Numbered from the stretch's first letter, positions 34,673 to 49,137 are shown. The stretch: DNA of 64,000 nt from Scylla paramamosain (GCF_035594125.1 NC_087173.1:12648255-12712254); one strand, 5' to 3'. Notes: generated from the letters alone by a model not told the origin. Translations and numbers: made by a program.

Positions 34673-34873
34673 GAGAACATAAGAGCAAAAGAAAATCAGG
34701 GAAGTTGCGAGAAGCAATCAGGCCTACACATGGCGGTCCCTGTATGAAACACATCTGCCTATTTCCATTTATCATCTCCATCCATAAATTTGTCTGATCT
34801 TTTAAAGCTCCCTAATGATTCAGCACTAACAATCTGATTATTGAGTCCATTCCATTCATCTACCACTCTAGAT
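34673..34873 (-). mobile_element. LINE family A, 3' fragment
   Basis: GAACATAAGAGCAAAAG, GGAAGTTGCGAGAAGCAATC, GGCCTACACATGGCGGTCCC and the C-terminal block through CCATTCCATTCATCTACCAC match family A. Truncated at the 5' side after about 200 bp. Confidence 0.85.
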
Positions 34874-35852
<979 letters not shown>

Positions 35853-35982
35853 ATATGAACATCTGAAAGATTTGAGTTTGTGTATCGCAATTTATAATCT
35901 CTGAGTGCTTCCCGCCGAGATAGTAATTTTTTGTTTTTTTCTAATTGTCACAGATAAAGTGACCTGAATGCACAGCTCTGGA

Positions 35983-35983
35983 A

Positions 35984-36014
<31 letters not shown>

Positions 36015-36215
36015 TAACTGTTGTACTGGCCTCACGCTCGTGTTTCTGGATTCTCAGTGATAGTTTTTATTTTAAACTTTGCAACACGAGTAGTAGTAGC
36101 AGCGGCAGCAGCAGCAACAGGAGCCGCTGTTCAACACAGCCAAACAGCACAGCCACAAAGGCAGAGCCACACAGCACACAGCCATTAAATCACACACTCA
36201 CACACACACACTCAA

Positions 36216-36261
<46 letters not shown>

Positions 36262-36374
36262 CACAGCACAGCTACACAGCACAGCCACACAACACAAATC
36301 CACACAGCACACAGCCACACAACACACAACACACAGCACACACCCACACAGCCACACAGCACACAGCCACTCGA

Positions 36375-36426
<52 letters not shown>

Positions 36427-36515
36427 CACAGCACAGCCACACAACACACAGCCACGCAGCACATAGTCACACAGCCACACAGCCACACAGCAGTACAACC
36501 ACACAGCACACAGCC
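35983..36515. repeat. (CA)n and CACAGC(A/C) minisatellite
   Basis: CA at 35983-36011; CAG/CAA words at 36088-36125; then a region of ACACAGCACAGCCACACAG words from 36130 to 36515 with CA arrays at 36192-36260 and 36377-36424. The two CA arrays are each followed by GCACAGCACAGC and flanked by similar words, indicating a segment duplication of about 180 bp. Confidence 0.9.
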
Positions 36516-37120
36516 GCGGAATGCACAGATGCTGGTGGACTGATCACTGAAGCGGCTGTGTCCTCTCGGAAATTCTAGAGAATGTGGCCTCCTGTTTCCA
36601 GCTTAGAGATCTCTAAATCCTAGTGCAAATAAGGCTTTGGCAGGAGTTCAGGGCGCCTGCAGGGAAAATAGAATTACCTTGTTATGTATTTGAAGCTGCC
36701 ATCCAATCAGTGGGGAGCAGGTGGTGAGGGTTTTTGCTCCGCCCACTACTCGCCTCTCGCCTTTGCCACCAGGCCCGACGCCCCACTCACTGTGTCGTCT
36801 TTGGCAGTTTCCCTGGTGTCATGGGTTATCGCCATGTACCAATCTCCTCCAGTTGTTTCTATCCCTTGCATCTTCCTCAGTGACTCCTGTCTTTTGCAAT
36901 TCTACCGTAATTCCATCAGGTTAGAGTTTTCTCAATTTTACATCACTTTCGGGGCGGAGGGGGTATAGTCAGCAGTGAGGCTTAAGACGCAAACACTCAG
37001 AAATCATAGGGACAAGGCTGCTAACACCTTTGCTCACTGTTCGCAAAACAATTCCACACAGCAGTTTGTGAAATATGTGGAACAGTGAGTTGGTCATAAT
37101 CAGACAGAACAGGTAATTTA
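36516..37120. other. non-coding; weak promoter-like patch
   Basis: A CCAATCAGTGGG box at 36701-36712 and a GC-moderate frame at 36684-36968 without recognisable motifs. No confident gene. Confidence 0.35.
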
Positions 37121-37122
37121 TA

Positions 37123-37168
<46 letters not shown>
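37123..37168. repeat. poly-T run
   Basis: About 46 T. It may be the poly(A) tail, on the minus strand, of an unrecognised retroposed sequence extending rightward; no parent was identified. Confidence 0.8.
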
Positions 37169-37173
<5 letters not shown>

Positions 37174-37423
37174 GGTTTCTATGTCCTCTTGTTTAGTGTT
37201 TTGGTGGTACCGGATGAAGAGGCATAATTTTCTTGCAGCACTGGGGTGAGTCACTCCTTCATAGACACAGGTTCTATTGAGTGTGACACGGAAACTTCTC
37301 TGGTCTGTGTTGTAACTTTGCTGTATGATGCAATTTTCTAAGGCTGTCAAAGGACCTTCGTTCCTTGATTTTAGTCGCTCCTTTAATCTTACGCCTCACT
37401 CCTAAACCTTCATTCATTTTCTA

Positions 37424-37982
<559 letters not shown>

Positions 37983-38071
<89 letters not shown>
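37983..38071. repeat. (CT)n, right arm of the inverted pair
   Basis: About 89 bp of pure CT starting at the truncated 5' end of the LINE-B fragment. Confidence 0.97.
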
Positions 38072-38072
<1 letters not shown>

Positions 38073-38329
38073 ACGACACACAACGGACAGTTCCCGCCAA
38101 GTGGAGATACATTCATCAACTCACCACCTTCAAGTGTCATCAGGTAACACTGGCGACAGGTGGTGTTTGTGCCCAGAGTATCCTTTCATTTTTATAACCG
38201 TGGCTGAGGCATAGAAGGGTCAGCTGTTGCTACATTACACGTACTACATTCCTGGGCAGTGCACCGTGCGGCACAACACGTAAGCATTATTACTTCGCTC
38301 CTACATAAAAGAAAATAAATAAATAAATA
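38072..38329. other. non-coding spacer
   Basis: Nothing recognised. Confidence 0.4.
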
Positions 38330-38750
38330 AAAAACAGACGAAATGGAACAAAATTTAAAGGAAAAATATACATTGTTCTCCTCCGTTCACAGTGCCATCC
38401 AGACAGCCTTATCATTCCAGATCACTAGAGTACTTCACCGTAGTTTAGTGAAATCATTACATTGCTCACCCACCCACCCCCCCCAAAAAAAAAAAAAAAC
38501 CCGATGTTGAACAAAACTGATAGAAAAAAAAAAAGAATCATTATATTTTTCCTTCACAGTAGCACTCTTATTATTCCAGTCTTATTATTGCCCAGGGGTT
38601 CAATGACAGCATGGTGAAATTATTACATTACTCACCCAGGCAGACAAAATGAACAGTATCAAAAGAAAAAAAGGAAGCATACATTGTCTACCCTTCACAG
38701 TTATCCAGACTTTTTTTTTATTTCGTATCACTAGAGTACTTCCCTAAATG
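38330..38750. repeat. diverged long-unit tandem repeat, three units
   Basis: TTCACAGT anchors at about 38386, 38556 and 38694. They are accompanied by AAAGGAA..ATACATTGT upstream and by ATCACTAGAGTACTTC and AAAT(C/T)ATTACATT(G/A)CTCACCCA downstream. Steps of 170 and 138 bp. Confidence 0.7.
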
Positions 38751-38947
38751 TGTGGCGACGTTGTAGTGACCAGTGCCACGCCTTGCAAACGTGTCACTCC
38801 TTCCCAGAACAGCTTTGTGTGGCACTAACGAAGCGCGGTGTCACCCAATGGTAGTGTGAAGGCTGCGAGGTTTGTCTGCTGACTTGCCCAAAAATTATTA
38901 TGTTGATTTATCTTCAGACTCTGGCGGTTGGAGTTTTGATTCAATAT

Positions 38948-39044
<97 letters not shown>

Positions 39045-39266
39045 AGTGTTTGATATCTGCGTTCTTTTTTTTTTTTATTACAGTGATATTGGTGTTTATT
39101 GGCATTTAATTAAACCAAACGTACGCCCGCTTAAAACGAGCTTACATAGAACGACATACTGCTATACAAATAAGCACACACACACACGCGCGCGCACGTC
39201 GGGGAAGGAGCGTAGTAAGAAACAGCCTCGTAGGAAATGATAATGAAACAGCTTCTTAATGCTTAG

Positions 39267-39336
<70 letters not shown>
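38751..39336. repeat. two (CT)n microsatellites with spacers
   Basis: CT at 38951-39041 and 39269-39334. The sequence between them holds a short CACACGCGCGCGC patch (39176-39198) and no gene. Confidence 0.9.
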
Positions 39337-40057
39337 GTAAAATACTACGTGGCATCATCGAAGCGAGGGAGGAGCGGAGGAGGGCACCGAGTCCGAGCGA
39401 CCTTGAAAACAGCTGAGTGATGATGCCACTTAGCATTTTAAAGGAGTACTTATAATCACCGCAATAATGTTGTCGTGTAATGCTTATTGGTAAATCACAT
39501 GCTTTTTAATACCATTTGTCTTGTTATAAGATACTGCAATATTCCACAGCCTGCAAAAAATAAGATTAAGTGGCACCTCCGAGGCTGCGACAATGCAGCC
39601 GTCTGTTCTTCACGTCAGCTACACGCATAGCAGCACACCAACGAGTCCCATACATTTTCAACTCCTCTGACGGGTAAACAAAGCCTTAAAATGCATATGT
39701 GTATAGAACATTTCCTACTTAGAATTGCACGTTCCTTCACCTCTTTCAGTATTTGCAGAAACTCGCGTTGCATCTTTTATACAGTGGACAACAAGCAAAA
39801 CAACACCTACGTATTCTGAAACGCTTCATTTGTCTCACCACATTTTTTTTTTCCTTTCAAATGATGACAGGTTCTGAATAGCCGGGTTTTAAATGCATTT
39901 CTCCTGTTAATAATATAGAAATCGTGTTAATCTGTCACTAGAACCATAAAAACATCTTTTGAAAACCTGTGCAACTTCATTTAGAGTCTTATCAGTTTAG
40001 TGGAGGTGCGGCGCAGAAGTGTTTCAGAATAGGGATCATTGTCTCGTTTTCCTCCAG
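39337..40057. other. non-coding, nothing recognised
   Basis: Mixed sequence of near-normal complexity. No motif-bearing frame. It ends in a polypyrimidine tract and AG (GTCTCGTTTTCCTCCAG). Confidence 0.4.
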
Positions 40058-40158
40058 CCTGGCGTCCCCGCTCGGCCCCTTCCACGACTCGCAGCGAGAG
40101 ACGTCGAGGTGCGGTGGTCTTGTGGCGGAAGGCTGAAGGAGGCGGTGAAGGAGTGAAG
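40058..40158 (+). other. candidate exon, unknown product
   Basis: 101 bp of markedly GC-rich sequence bounded by a good acceptor (GTCTCGTTTTCCTCCAG) and donor (GTGAAG/GTAAGAG). The third frame is open throughout, Arg/Ser-rich at first and then GAVVLWRKAEGGGEGVK. The other two frames have stops near the end. I do not recognise it; it could equally be an untranslated first exon. Confidence 0.3.
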
Positions 40159-40199
40159 GTAAGAGTTTGGTAATAGGAAGATTGTTAGATTATTATTCA

Positions 40200-40640
40200 G
40201 TGGGTGGAATTGAGGCGTAACCTATGAGATTATGAATGATAAGGATGAATACGTGAGAATAAGGATGGGTAGGTTTGTCCATGTTTGGTGATTAGATAAG
40301 CCATGTTAGGTAATGTGATTAGGCTGAGCTGATATAGGTTGACCAGGTGAGGTTGGGTAGGTGTGATTAGGTTGAACAGATGGTGATTACAACACTGGCA
40401 AAGTGACGTAGTTAAGCTTATCAGGTGAGAGATGGGAAGTTATAGAAGTTTAGCAATTTGCGAGGGAATAAGCTGCCAGGGTGATTAGACTGCAGGTGAC
40501 GTTATTTAATTTGTCAGGTGAGAGAAGTATGCTGATCAGATGGTAAGTTGGTTGCTTGTTTGTCCAGGTGATTGACGTCTGATTAAGCTTACTGAGGTGA
40601 TAATTAAGGAAGTGAATTTGAGATTATATTATATAAGCAC
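40200..40640. repeat. degenerate CAGGTGA-containing repeat
   Basis: (T/C)CAGGTGA or GAGGTGA words recur near 40340, 40421, 40514, 40564 and 40592, with GATTAGG(T/C)TGA and TTAAGCTTA around them. Weakly periodic, and reminiscent of the AGGTGAGA motif in the 8.8-11.4 kb array. Confidence 0.4.
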
Positions 40641-40761
40641 GTAAAATCATGTTGGATTGGTGTGTCCGTGGCTGCTATTTTGTGGTCCCTCTGCTTATTC
40701 GCTGTGCTGAGTGGCAGTTGGCTTGTTAACTACGATTGGTCATTATTTCCCTTATTCATTA

Positions 40762-40763
<2 letters not shown>

Positions 40764-40804
<41 letters not shown>

Positions 40805-41005
40805 CCTACCTTTAGTAACGGTATATGCACACCCACGCACATCCACACCCACGCACGCTCACACATACGCCCACACACTCACACCCACGCACTCGCACAC
40901 TCACGCACTCGCACACCCACGCACTCGCACACCCACGTACTTTTATGTCCACGCACTCTCATGCCCACGCGCTCACACACGCCCACGCGCTCACACACAC
41001 ACAAA
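40764..41005. repeat. (CA)n and CACCCACGCA minisatellite
   Basis: CA at 40764-40801, then CACGCACTCGCACACC words to 41005. The His/Thr-rich frames are artefacts. Confidence 0.9.
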
Positions 41006-41695
41006 ATACTAATGACACTCAAAAAAACTGGTGATGCACTCAAAAATCTTGTGACACTCAAAAAAACTGGTGATACACTCAAAAATCTGGTGACACTCAA
41101 AAAAACTGATGATGCACTCAAAAATCTGGTGACACTCAAAAAAACTGGTGATGCACTAAAAAATCTGGTGACAAAAAAACTGGTGATGCACTCAAAAATC
41201 TGGTGACACTCAAAAAAAAACTGGTGATACACTCAAAAATCTGGTGACACTCAAAAAAACTGATGATGCACTCAAAAAAAAACTGGTGATGCACTAAAAA
41301 AACTGGTGACACTCAAAAAATCAGGTGATGCACTCAAAAAAAATTGATGCTCTCAAAAAACTGGTGACAAAAAAAAATGGTGACAAAAAAAACTGGTGAT
41401 ATACTCAAAAAATATTGGTGATACACTCAAAAAACTGGTGATGCACTCAAAAAAAAATGGTGATGCACTCGAAAAACTGGTGACAAAAAAAACTGGTGAT
41501 GCACTCAAAAAAAAACTGATGCACTCAAAAACTGGTGACACTCAAAAAATCTGGTGACACTCAAAAACCTGGTGGTGCACTCAAAAAAAAAATAACTCGT
41601 GATGCACTCAAAAAACTGATGACTTAAAAAAACTGGTGATGCACTCAAAAACCTAGTCAGGCAGCCAAAAGAATGGTCATGCACTCAAAAAAGAC
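41006..41695. repeat. ~19/39-bp minisatellite ACTCAAAAAAACTGGTGAYG
   Basis: About 35 copies of ACTCAAAAA(A/T)CTGGTGA alternate between CACTCAAA (ending GACACTC) and GATGCACTC types, so the practical unit is a 39-bp dimer. A-runs vary in length. The longest frames (TLKKTGDALKNLV repeats) occur only where the dimer stays 39 bp. Confidence 0.93.
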
Positions 41696-41704
41696 ATAAC
41701 CCCT

Positions 41705-41715
<11 letters not shown>

Positions 41716-41748
<33 letters not shown>

Positions 41749-42446
41749 TTACATTCTAAATTTGCATTAGACTTTTCTATTGCTGCTTTGTTCTATTAAA
41801 CTAGATTTTTATTTATTTTTATTATTATTTTTTTTTTTACCCAGTTCACCTCAAAGTTGGCTTATTTCAAATAGTTATCTTCCTAATTTGTTATTCATCT
41901 GATAAATATTTTCTTGTACTATATTTGCTCATGTATTTGGCTTCAAAATTCTTTCCCTTATCTGACCTTTTCTTTATATAGTGGGTTTCAAAAAGATGGA
42001 CTACACTTAAAATTGTTGTATTTCTGCAACCATAAACTGTCTATGAATAAAACTAATAAAAGGTATGGGCCAAAGTTTAAAATGACTTCTTTTCAAATTT
42101 TAAATTTTTATTTGTGTTTTTCATGAGTGCAGAGATAGCAATTTTTTAATCAGGTTCATCTTTTATACTTGTGTATATATTGTGGTGTCATTGAAATTTC
42201 TGTGATGCCATGCAAATTTCTTCTATCTGGTGTTTTCTTCTACTCTACATAATTCTTCAAATTTTTGCTTTTAAATTATAATAGGGACATATTTATTAAA
42301 CACATTTCTTGGCTTCAAACGTTATACTGCCGTACTTTTCAGATTTTCTCTACCCGGTGCTTTCCTTTCTTTCAATTTTCGTTTCTTGAATGTGACAGTA
42401 TGGAATTTAGACACATTTCATATCAAATCTCGGCACAGTTCTCACA
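41716..42446. other. (CA)n then T-rich non-coding sequence
   Basis: CA at 41717-41747; then AT-rich sequence with two related stretches (near 41930-42000 and 42270-42440: GGCTTCAAA, TTTCTTT, TGCCGTAC). No gene. Confidence 0.5.
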
Positions 42447-45105
42447 TTTTTTTTTTTTTTTTTTGATGTAGGAAGGACACTGACCAAGGGTAACAAAAAT
42501 CCAATAAAAAAAATGCCCACTGAAATCCCAGTCCCATAAAAGACTCCAAACCAGTAGTTAAAAATTGGTGGATAAGTGTCTTGAAACCTCCCTCTTGAAG
42601 GAATTCAAGTCATAGGAAGGTGAAAATACAGAAGCAGGCAGGGAGTTCCAGAGTTTACCAGAGAAAGGGATGAATGATTGAGAATATTGGTTAACTCTTG
42701 CGTTAGAGAGGTGGACAGAATAGGGGTGAGAGAAAGATGAAAGTCTTGTACAGCGAGGCCATGGGAGGAGAGGAGGCATGCAGTTAGTAAGATCAGAAGA
42801 ACAGTTAGCATGAAAATAGCGGTAGAAGACAGCTAGAGATGCAACACTGCGGCGGTGAGAGAGAGGCTGAAGACAGTTAGAGGAGAGGAGTTGATGAGAC
42901 GAAAAACTTTTGATTCCACCCTGTCTAAAAGAGCAGTACAAGTGGAACTCCCCAGACATGTGAAGCATACTCCATACATGGACGGATAAGGCCCTTGTAC
43001 AGAGTTAGTAGCTGGGGGGGGTGAAAAAAACTGGCGGAGACGTCTCAGAACACCCAACTTCATAGAAGCTGTTTTAGCTAGAGATGAGATGTGAAGTTTC
43101 CAGTTCAGATTGTAAGTAAAGGACAGACCGAGGATGTTCCATGTAGAAGAGGGGGATAGTTGAATGTCATTGAAGAAGAGGGGATAGTTGTCTGGAAGGT
43201 TGTGTTGAGTTGATAGATGGAATTGAGTTTTTGAGGCATTGAACAATACCAAGTTTGCTCTGCCCCAATCAGAAATTTTAGAAAGATCAGAAGTCAAGCG
43301 TTCTGTGGCTTCCCTGCGTGAAATGATTACTTCCTGAAGGGTTGGACGTCTATGAAAAGACGTGGAAAAGTGCAGGGTGGTATCATCAGCATAGGAGTGG
43401 ATAGGACAAGAAGTTTGGTTTAGAAGATCATTAATGAATAATAAGAGAGTGGGTGACAGGACAGAACCCTGAGGAACACCACTGTTAATAGATTTAGGAG
43501 ATCAGTGACCGTCTACCACAGCAGCAATAGAACGGTCAGAAAGGAAACTTGAGATGAAGTTAAAGAGAGAAGGATAGAAGCCGTAGGAGGGTAGTTTGGA
43601 AATCAAAGCTTTGTGTCAAACTCTATCAAAAGCTTTTGATATGTCCAAGGCAACAGCAAAAGTTTCACCAAAATCTCTCAAAGAGGATGACCAAGACTCA
43701 GTAAGGAAAGCCAGAAGATCACCAGTAGAGCGGGCTTGACAGAACCCATACTGGCAATCAGATAGAAGGTTGTGAAGTGATAAATGTTTAAGAATCTTCC
43801 TGTTCAGGATAGATTCAAAAACTTTAGATAGGCAGGAAATTAGAGCAATAGGATGGTAGTTTGAAGGATTAGAATGGTTACCCTTTTTTAGGAACAGGCT
43901 GAATGTAGGCAAACTTCCAGCAAGAAGGAAAGGTAGATGTTGACAGACAGAGCTGAAAGAGTTTGACTAGGCGAGGTGCAAGCACGGAGGCACAGTTTCG
44001 GAGAACAATAGGAGGGACCCCATCAGGTCCATAAGCCTTCTGAGGGTTTAGGCCAGCGAGGGCATGGAAAACATCATTGCGAAAAATTTTAATAGGTAGC
44101 ATGAAGTAGTCAGAGGGTGGGGGAGAGGGAGGAACAAACCCAGAATTATCCAAGATAGAGTTTTTAGCAAAGGTTTGAGCGAAGAGTTCAGCTTTAGAAA
44201 TGGATGTGATAGCAGTGGTGCCATCTGATTGAAATAAAGGAGGGAAAGAAGAAGCAAAGTTATTGGAGATATTTTAGGCTAGATGCCAGAAGTCACTAGG
44301 GGAGTTAGATCTTGAAAGGTTTTGACACTGTCAATGAAGGAGTTTTTGGCTAGTTGGAGATCAGACTTGGCATGGTTCCGGGCAGAAATATAAAGTGCAT
44401 GAGATTCTGGTGATGGAAGGTTTAAGTACCTTTTGTGGGCCACCTCTCTATCATGTATAGCACGAGAACAAGCTGTGTTAAACCGAGGTTTGGAAGGTTT
44501 ATGTCGAGAAAAAGAGTGAGTAATATACGCCTCCATGCCAGACACTATCACCTCTATTATGCGCTCAGCACTCAGAGACGGGTCTCTGACATGGAAGCAG
44601 TAGTCATTCTAAGGAAAATCAGCAAAATACCTCCTCAGGTCATCTCAACTAGCAGAGGCAAAACGCCAGAGGCACTTTCACTTAGGAGGATCTTGAGGAG
44701 GGATTGGAGTGATAGGACAAGATACAGATATGAGATTGTGATCGGAGGAGCCCAATGGAGAAGAAAGGGTGACAGCATAAGCAGAAAGATTAGAGGTCAG
44801 GAAAAGATCAAGAATATTGGGCGTATCTCCAAGACGGTCAGGAATACGAGTAGGGTGTTGCACCAATTGCTCTAGGTCGTGGAGGATAGCAAAGTTGAAG
44901 GCTAGTTCACCAGGATGGTCAATGAAGGGAGAGAGGAAAGCCAAAGCTGGTGGTGAACATTGAATTCTCCAAGAATGGAGATCTCTGCAAAAGGGAAGAG
45001 GGTCAGAATGTGCTCCACTTTGGAAGTTAAGTAGTCAAAGAATTTCTTATAGTCAGAGGAGTTAGGTGAAAGGTATACAGCACAGATAAATTTAGTTTGA
45101 GAGTG
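42447..45105 (-). mobile_element. LINE family B, 2.66-kb 5'-truncated copy
   Basis: The 3' end is a T-run at 42447-42464 followed by GATGTAGGAAGGACACTGAC. Decayed minus-strand frames show LINE-B motifs in order: endonuclease piece [77 protein letters not shown] and [14 protein letters not shown]. At least five frameshifts or stops separate them. It is truncated at GAGAGTG (45105), inside the endonuclease; the equivalent point in the 57.3-kb copy is near 59970. Confidence 0.95.
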
Positions 45106-45328
45106 CTTGTGCAATGCTTGTCAAACTTTTTCCGTTTTCCTATGATATTTCTTGTGTAGTCTTAGTTTTTTTAGGGAATCTTGGCACATCTCCTATGCCT
45201 AAGAGAGACCTATTATTTTTGTTTGGAGTTTTGTAGGGAATCAGTTATCAAAAAGTCATTACAAGGAATCTCAGCACATACAACAAGCTTCACATGTCTA
45301 GGAACTAATGGTCTGTATTCCTTGCAGG
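45106..45328. other. non-coding spacer
   Basis: No recognised feature; ends in a good acceptor (GTATTCCTTGCAG). Confidence 0.4.
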
Positions 45329-45998
45329 TGTGAAGTGTGTGGCTTCCACTTCACCATCCTATGAACAGCCTGCAGGAATCTCTATCAGCACCTGCTTCTG
45401 CAATATTGGCATCTGGTTATCAAATAGTGCTGTCACACTGGGCCTGACATACTCCATTGCAATTGGGGAATCAAGCTTCACCAGGAAGAGAGGCCGAGCA
45501 TCACGACCTTCAAGCCTTCAAGCCCTACATGAGGTGTTAAGTATTGTCAGGACAAAACAGAGGTCCTGGTACAAGAGTTTTCATTGCAATCAAGGAAGAG
45601 TCAAGTTGCAATAAGAAGAGTGTGTCAAGAATTTTAAGCAGGAGGAAGACTGTCAAGCAGTTGACGGCAGGAAGAACGCGTGAAATTCCCTTAAGTCATG
45701 GCAGGACCGACAGGCAACCTTCATTCAACACCTGCAGAGGCACAAGAGTTGTGGGCAGTTTCACCAGGAAGAGTTTGCTCCTCACTCAAGTTGACACAAA
45801 GACACAAGAATTTGCAAGTGTTGTTCCTCCAAGACCCTGCTGCAAATGTTCTCCAATCCACTCCAGTCTGGGAAGGAAGAATGTAGGAAGTCCCTCTCTT
45901 CTGTACTCAACAAGCACCACCACCACCACCACCTTCATTCAGGCTTGAGACAAGTTTTGTACATTCCAGCACTTCAGTAATAAAGAAAACAAGTGCCA
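45329..45998 (+). other. candidate terminal exon of an unidentified transcript
   Basis: Begins after TCTGTATTCCTTGCAG and ends shortly after AATAAA (about 45979-45984). Balanced composition for 650 bp, unlike the flanks. A 94-codon frame (45330-45614, with CFCNIGIWLSNSAVTLGLTY) and an overlapping 134-codon frame (45544-45948) carry no motif I know. It may be an untranslated or lncRNA exon. Confidence 0.35.
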
Positions 45999-46119
45999 TG
46001 TTTATTATCCTGTTGTGTATTTATTATTCACTTAACATTCACAGTAAAACAATAAACATTCAGTATTCCATCTTGTGTACAATCTTGAACATAATGACAT
46101 GTCAATAGTATCTTTGTTT

Positions 46120-46350
46120 GCCAACCTTTCAGAGAGTACAGGTCATGCCCTCAAGGTAATATAAAAAAAAAATAATAATAATTGGCCAGGAAATAAAGTT
46201 TCAGGCAATCTTTCTGAGAGTACAGGTCATGCCCTCAAGGTAATATAAAAAAAAAATAATAATAATAATTGGCCAGGGAATAAAGTTTCTGGCAGAGTAC
46301 AGGTCATGCCCTCAAGGTAAACAGGATTGGCCAGAAAATAAAAAAAAGTT
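46120..46350. repeat. ~84-bp tandem repeat, three units
   Basis: GAGTACAGGTCATGCCCTCA begins at 46134, 46218 and 46295 and is followed by AAGGTAATATAAAA, (AAT)n, ATTGGCCAGG and AATAAAGTTTC. The third unit lacks the (AAT)n. Confidence 0.9.
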
Positions 46351-46550
46351 TGCCAATTTTTTATTTAGGATAGAGGATTCTCAAGTGTAGCAACAAAACA
46401 CAATGTTCACCTGAATTGGTTCCTGCAGTCACCACCACCTGTCAGTCACAAGGTTCCAGTAAGGTGTAATTCTTGCTCCTGAGTTATGGGAGCGTCCCAA
46501 GGTTTCTTCCACTTCCTCTCCGTGTTACCACCTGCGGGGAAGACACACAT

Positions 46551-46784
46551 CTGTACTCCTGCTGCATGACTCACAACTCAGTCCAGAATTTAACCATTTC
46601 ACCACAACATTACACAGCAAAGAAGGCACGACAGAAAACATTAACGTGCACATTTAACTCTTAAATGTGTACTCCTGCTGCATGACTCACAACTCAGTCC
46701 AGAATTTAACCATTTCACCACAACATTACACAGCAAAGAAGGCATGACAGAAAACATTGACGTGCACATTTAACTCTTAAAGCA
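46551..46784. repeat. 116-bp tandem duplication
   Basis: GTACTCCTGCTGCATGACTC through CACATTTAACTCTTAAA occurs at 46553 and 46669, nearly identical (one C/T and one A/G difference seen). Confidence 0.92.
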
Positions 46785-47570
46785 GTGGGCTGTATTGTAA
46801 CTTGAAGGTCTCCACATACAGGATAAACTAGACTTTTCACTATGATATGATATGTCTACTCAAATAAGAAGACATGGAAAAAGTGCCAAATTGTCATGCA
46901 TGGCAACTCACGTGCCCTGAAGATGTTATGCTCAGTCTTTCAATCACTGAGAGACTGTCAGGCACAGTGGAGAGAGGTGTCTCTCCTGCGCTCCCCTGTA
47001 CGTTTCCCCCTTGCCACTACCTTCTCGTTTCATCGCTCACATTCAATACCCCTTACATTACAATGGATCCCGGCAAGTTTAACAGGGAAGAGAGTGTCGT
47101 GATGGTGTTTGAGTCAAGGTCAGTAACCATGGGGCTGGAAGGAAGACGGGGAGATCAAAGACAGCTGTGACACAAGTGGCCAGGGCAGTACCAGTGCTGG
47201 GCACAGCTGCCACTCCTGAGAGAAAGGCTAAGGGCAAAAAAGGAAGACAGATACAGGAATAATAAGTTGACAAAACACATGCACGGTGAACACTTAATTG
47301 CTGCGCCATCTTTCTCCCGGTCAGAAGAGGCCTGTGAGCTGCAGGATGACCGGGGGTGAGCGGCCTCCATCCGCCACCCAGATGACAGCTGCTTCTGAAT
47401 TTGCAATCTTCCTTCCTGTCTCACAATTACTGATCCCTTCTTGAACAAACACCATCGCAACACTTTTCTTCACTGTCAAGCTTGCCAGGACCCATTATGT
47501 GAGGAAAATTATGGGTGAGCCATCACATGAGAAGCTTGTACCAAGGGAAAACAGGCAGGGGAGTGTGGCA
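46785..47570. other. non-coding or unrecognised
   Basis: Normal-complexity sequence. Frames at 46874-47170 (plus) and 47155-47463 (minus) are open but contain no motif I can name. Confidence 0.4.
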
Positions 47571-48166
47571 GTGTAGAAGAGGAGGACAGTTGAGTGTCAT
47601 TGAAGAAGAGGGGATAGTTGTCTGGAAGGTTGTGTCGAGTTGATAGATGGAAGAATTGATTTTTTTTAGGCAGTGAGCAATAACTAGTTTGGTCTGCCCC
47701 AGTCAGAGATTTTAGAGAGATCAGAAGTGAGGCGTTCTGTGGCTTCCCTGCGTGAACTGTTTATTTCCTGAAGGGTTGGACGTCTATGAAAAGACATGGA
47801 TAAGTGCAGAGTGGTATCATCAGTATAGGAGTGCATAGGACAACAAGTTTGGTTTTAGAAAGTCACTGATGAATAATAGGAAGAGTTGGTGACAGGACAG
47901 AACCCTGAGGAACACCACTGTTAATAGATTTAGGAGAAGAACAGTGACCGTTTACCACAGCATCAATAGAATGGTCAGAAATAAAACTTGAGATGAAGTT
48001 ACAGAGAGAAGGATAGAAGCCGTAGGAGGATAGTTTGAAATCAAAGCTTTGTGCCAGACTCTATCAAAAGCTTTTGATATGTCCAAGGCAACAGCAAAAG
48101 TTTCACCAAAATCTCTAAAAGAGGATGACCAAGACTCAGTAAGGAAAGCCAGGAGATCACCAGTAG
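47571..48166 (-). mobile_element. LINE family B, internal fragment lacking both ends
   Basis: Aligns with 57998-58590 of the near full-length copy (motifs [16 protein letters not shown] region, ALDISKAFD region) but has neither the 3' tail nor the 5' part. Ordinary target-primed insertion keeps the 3' end, so this copy was probably cut out by later deletion or recombination. Confidence 0.9.
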
Positions 48167-48545
<379 letters not shown>

Positions 48546-48698
48546 CATACAAGTGTGGCTCTCCCCAGCAGCAGTAGCAGCCCCTCTGCCCGGCACAGCT
48601 GCCCCATCAGGCACCTCCACTGCTCCCAGCCATCCTACACCTGTGCCACCAGGAAGCTGACGAGGGCCACCTGCAGCTCTGCCACTAAGCTGTCTGGC
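48546..48698 (-). pseudogene. AAR2-like exon with an in-frame stop
   Basis: On the minus strand a good acceptor (TTGATTTGTGTTGCAG) and donor (TTGTATG/GTAAGC) enclose 153 bp. After one base it reads PDSLVAELQVALVSFLVAQV, stop, DGWEQWRCLMGQLCRAEG. This matches the conserved C-terminal helical region of AAR2, the U5 snRNP assembly and recycling factor (pattern ELQxAFVCFLxGxxxxAFExWKxLLxLLCRxEE). One TAG (about 48635-48637) replaces the codon where family members usually have Tyr or another residue. Another frame is open throughout but Gly/Ala/Pro-rich without family resemblance. No further AAR2 exon was found. It is either a one-exon relic or a live exon with a base error. Confidence 0.75.
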
Positions 48699-49137
<439 letters not shown>

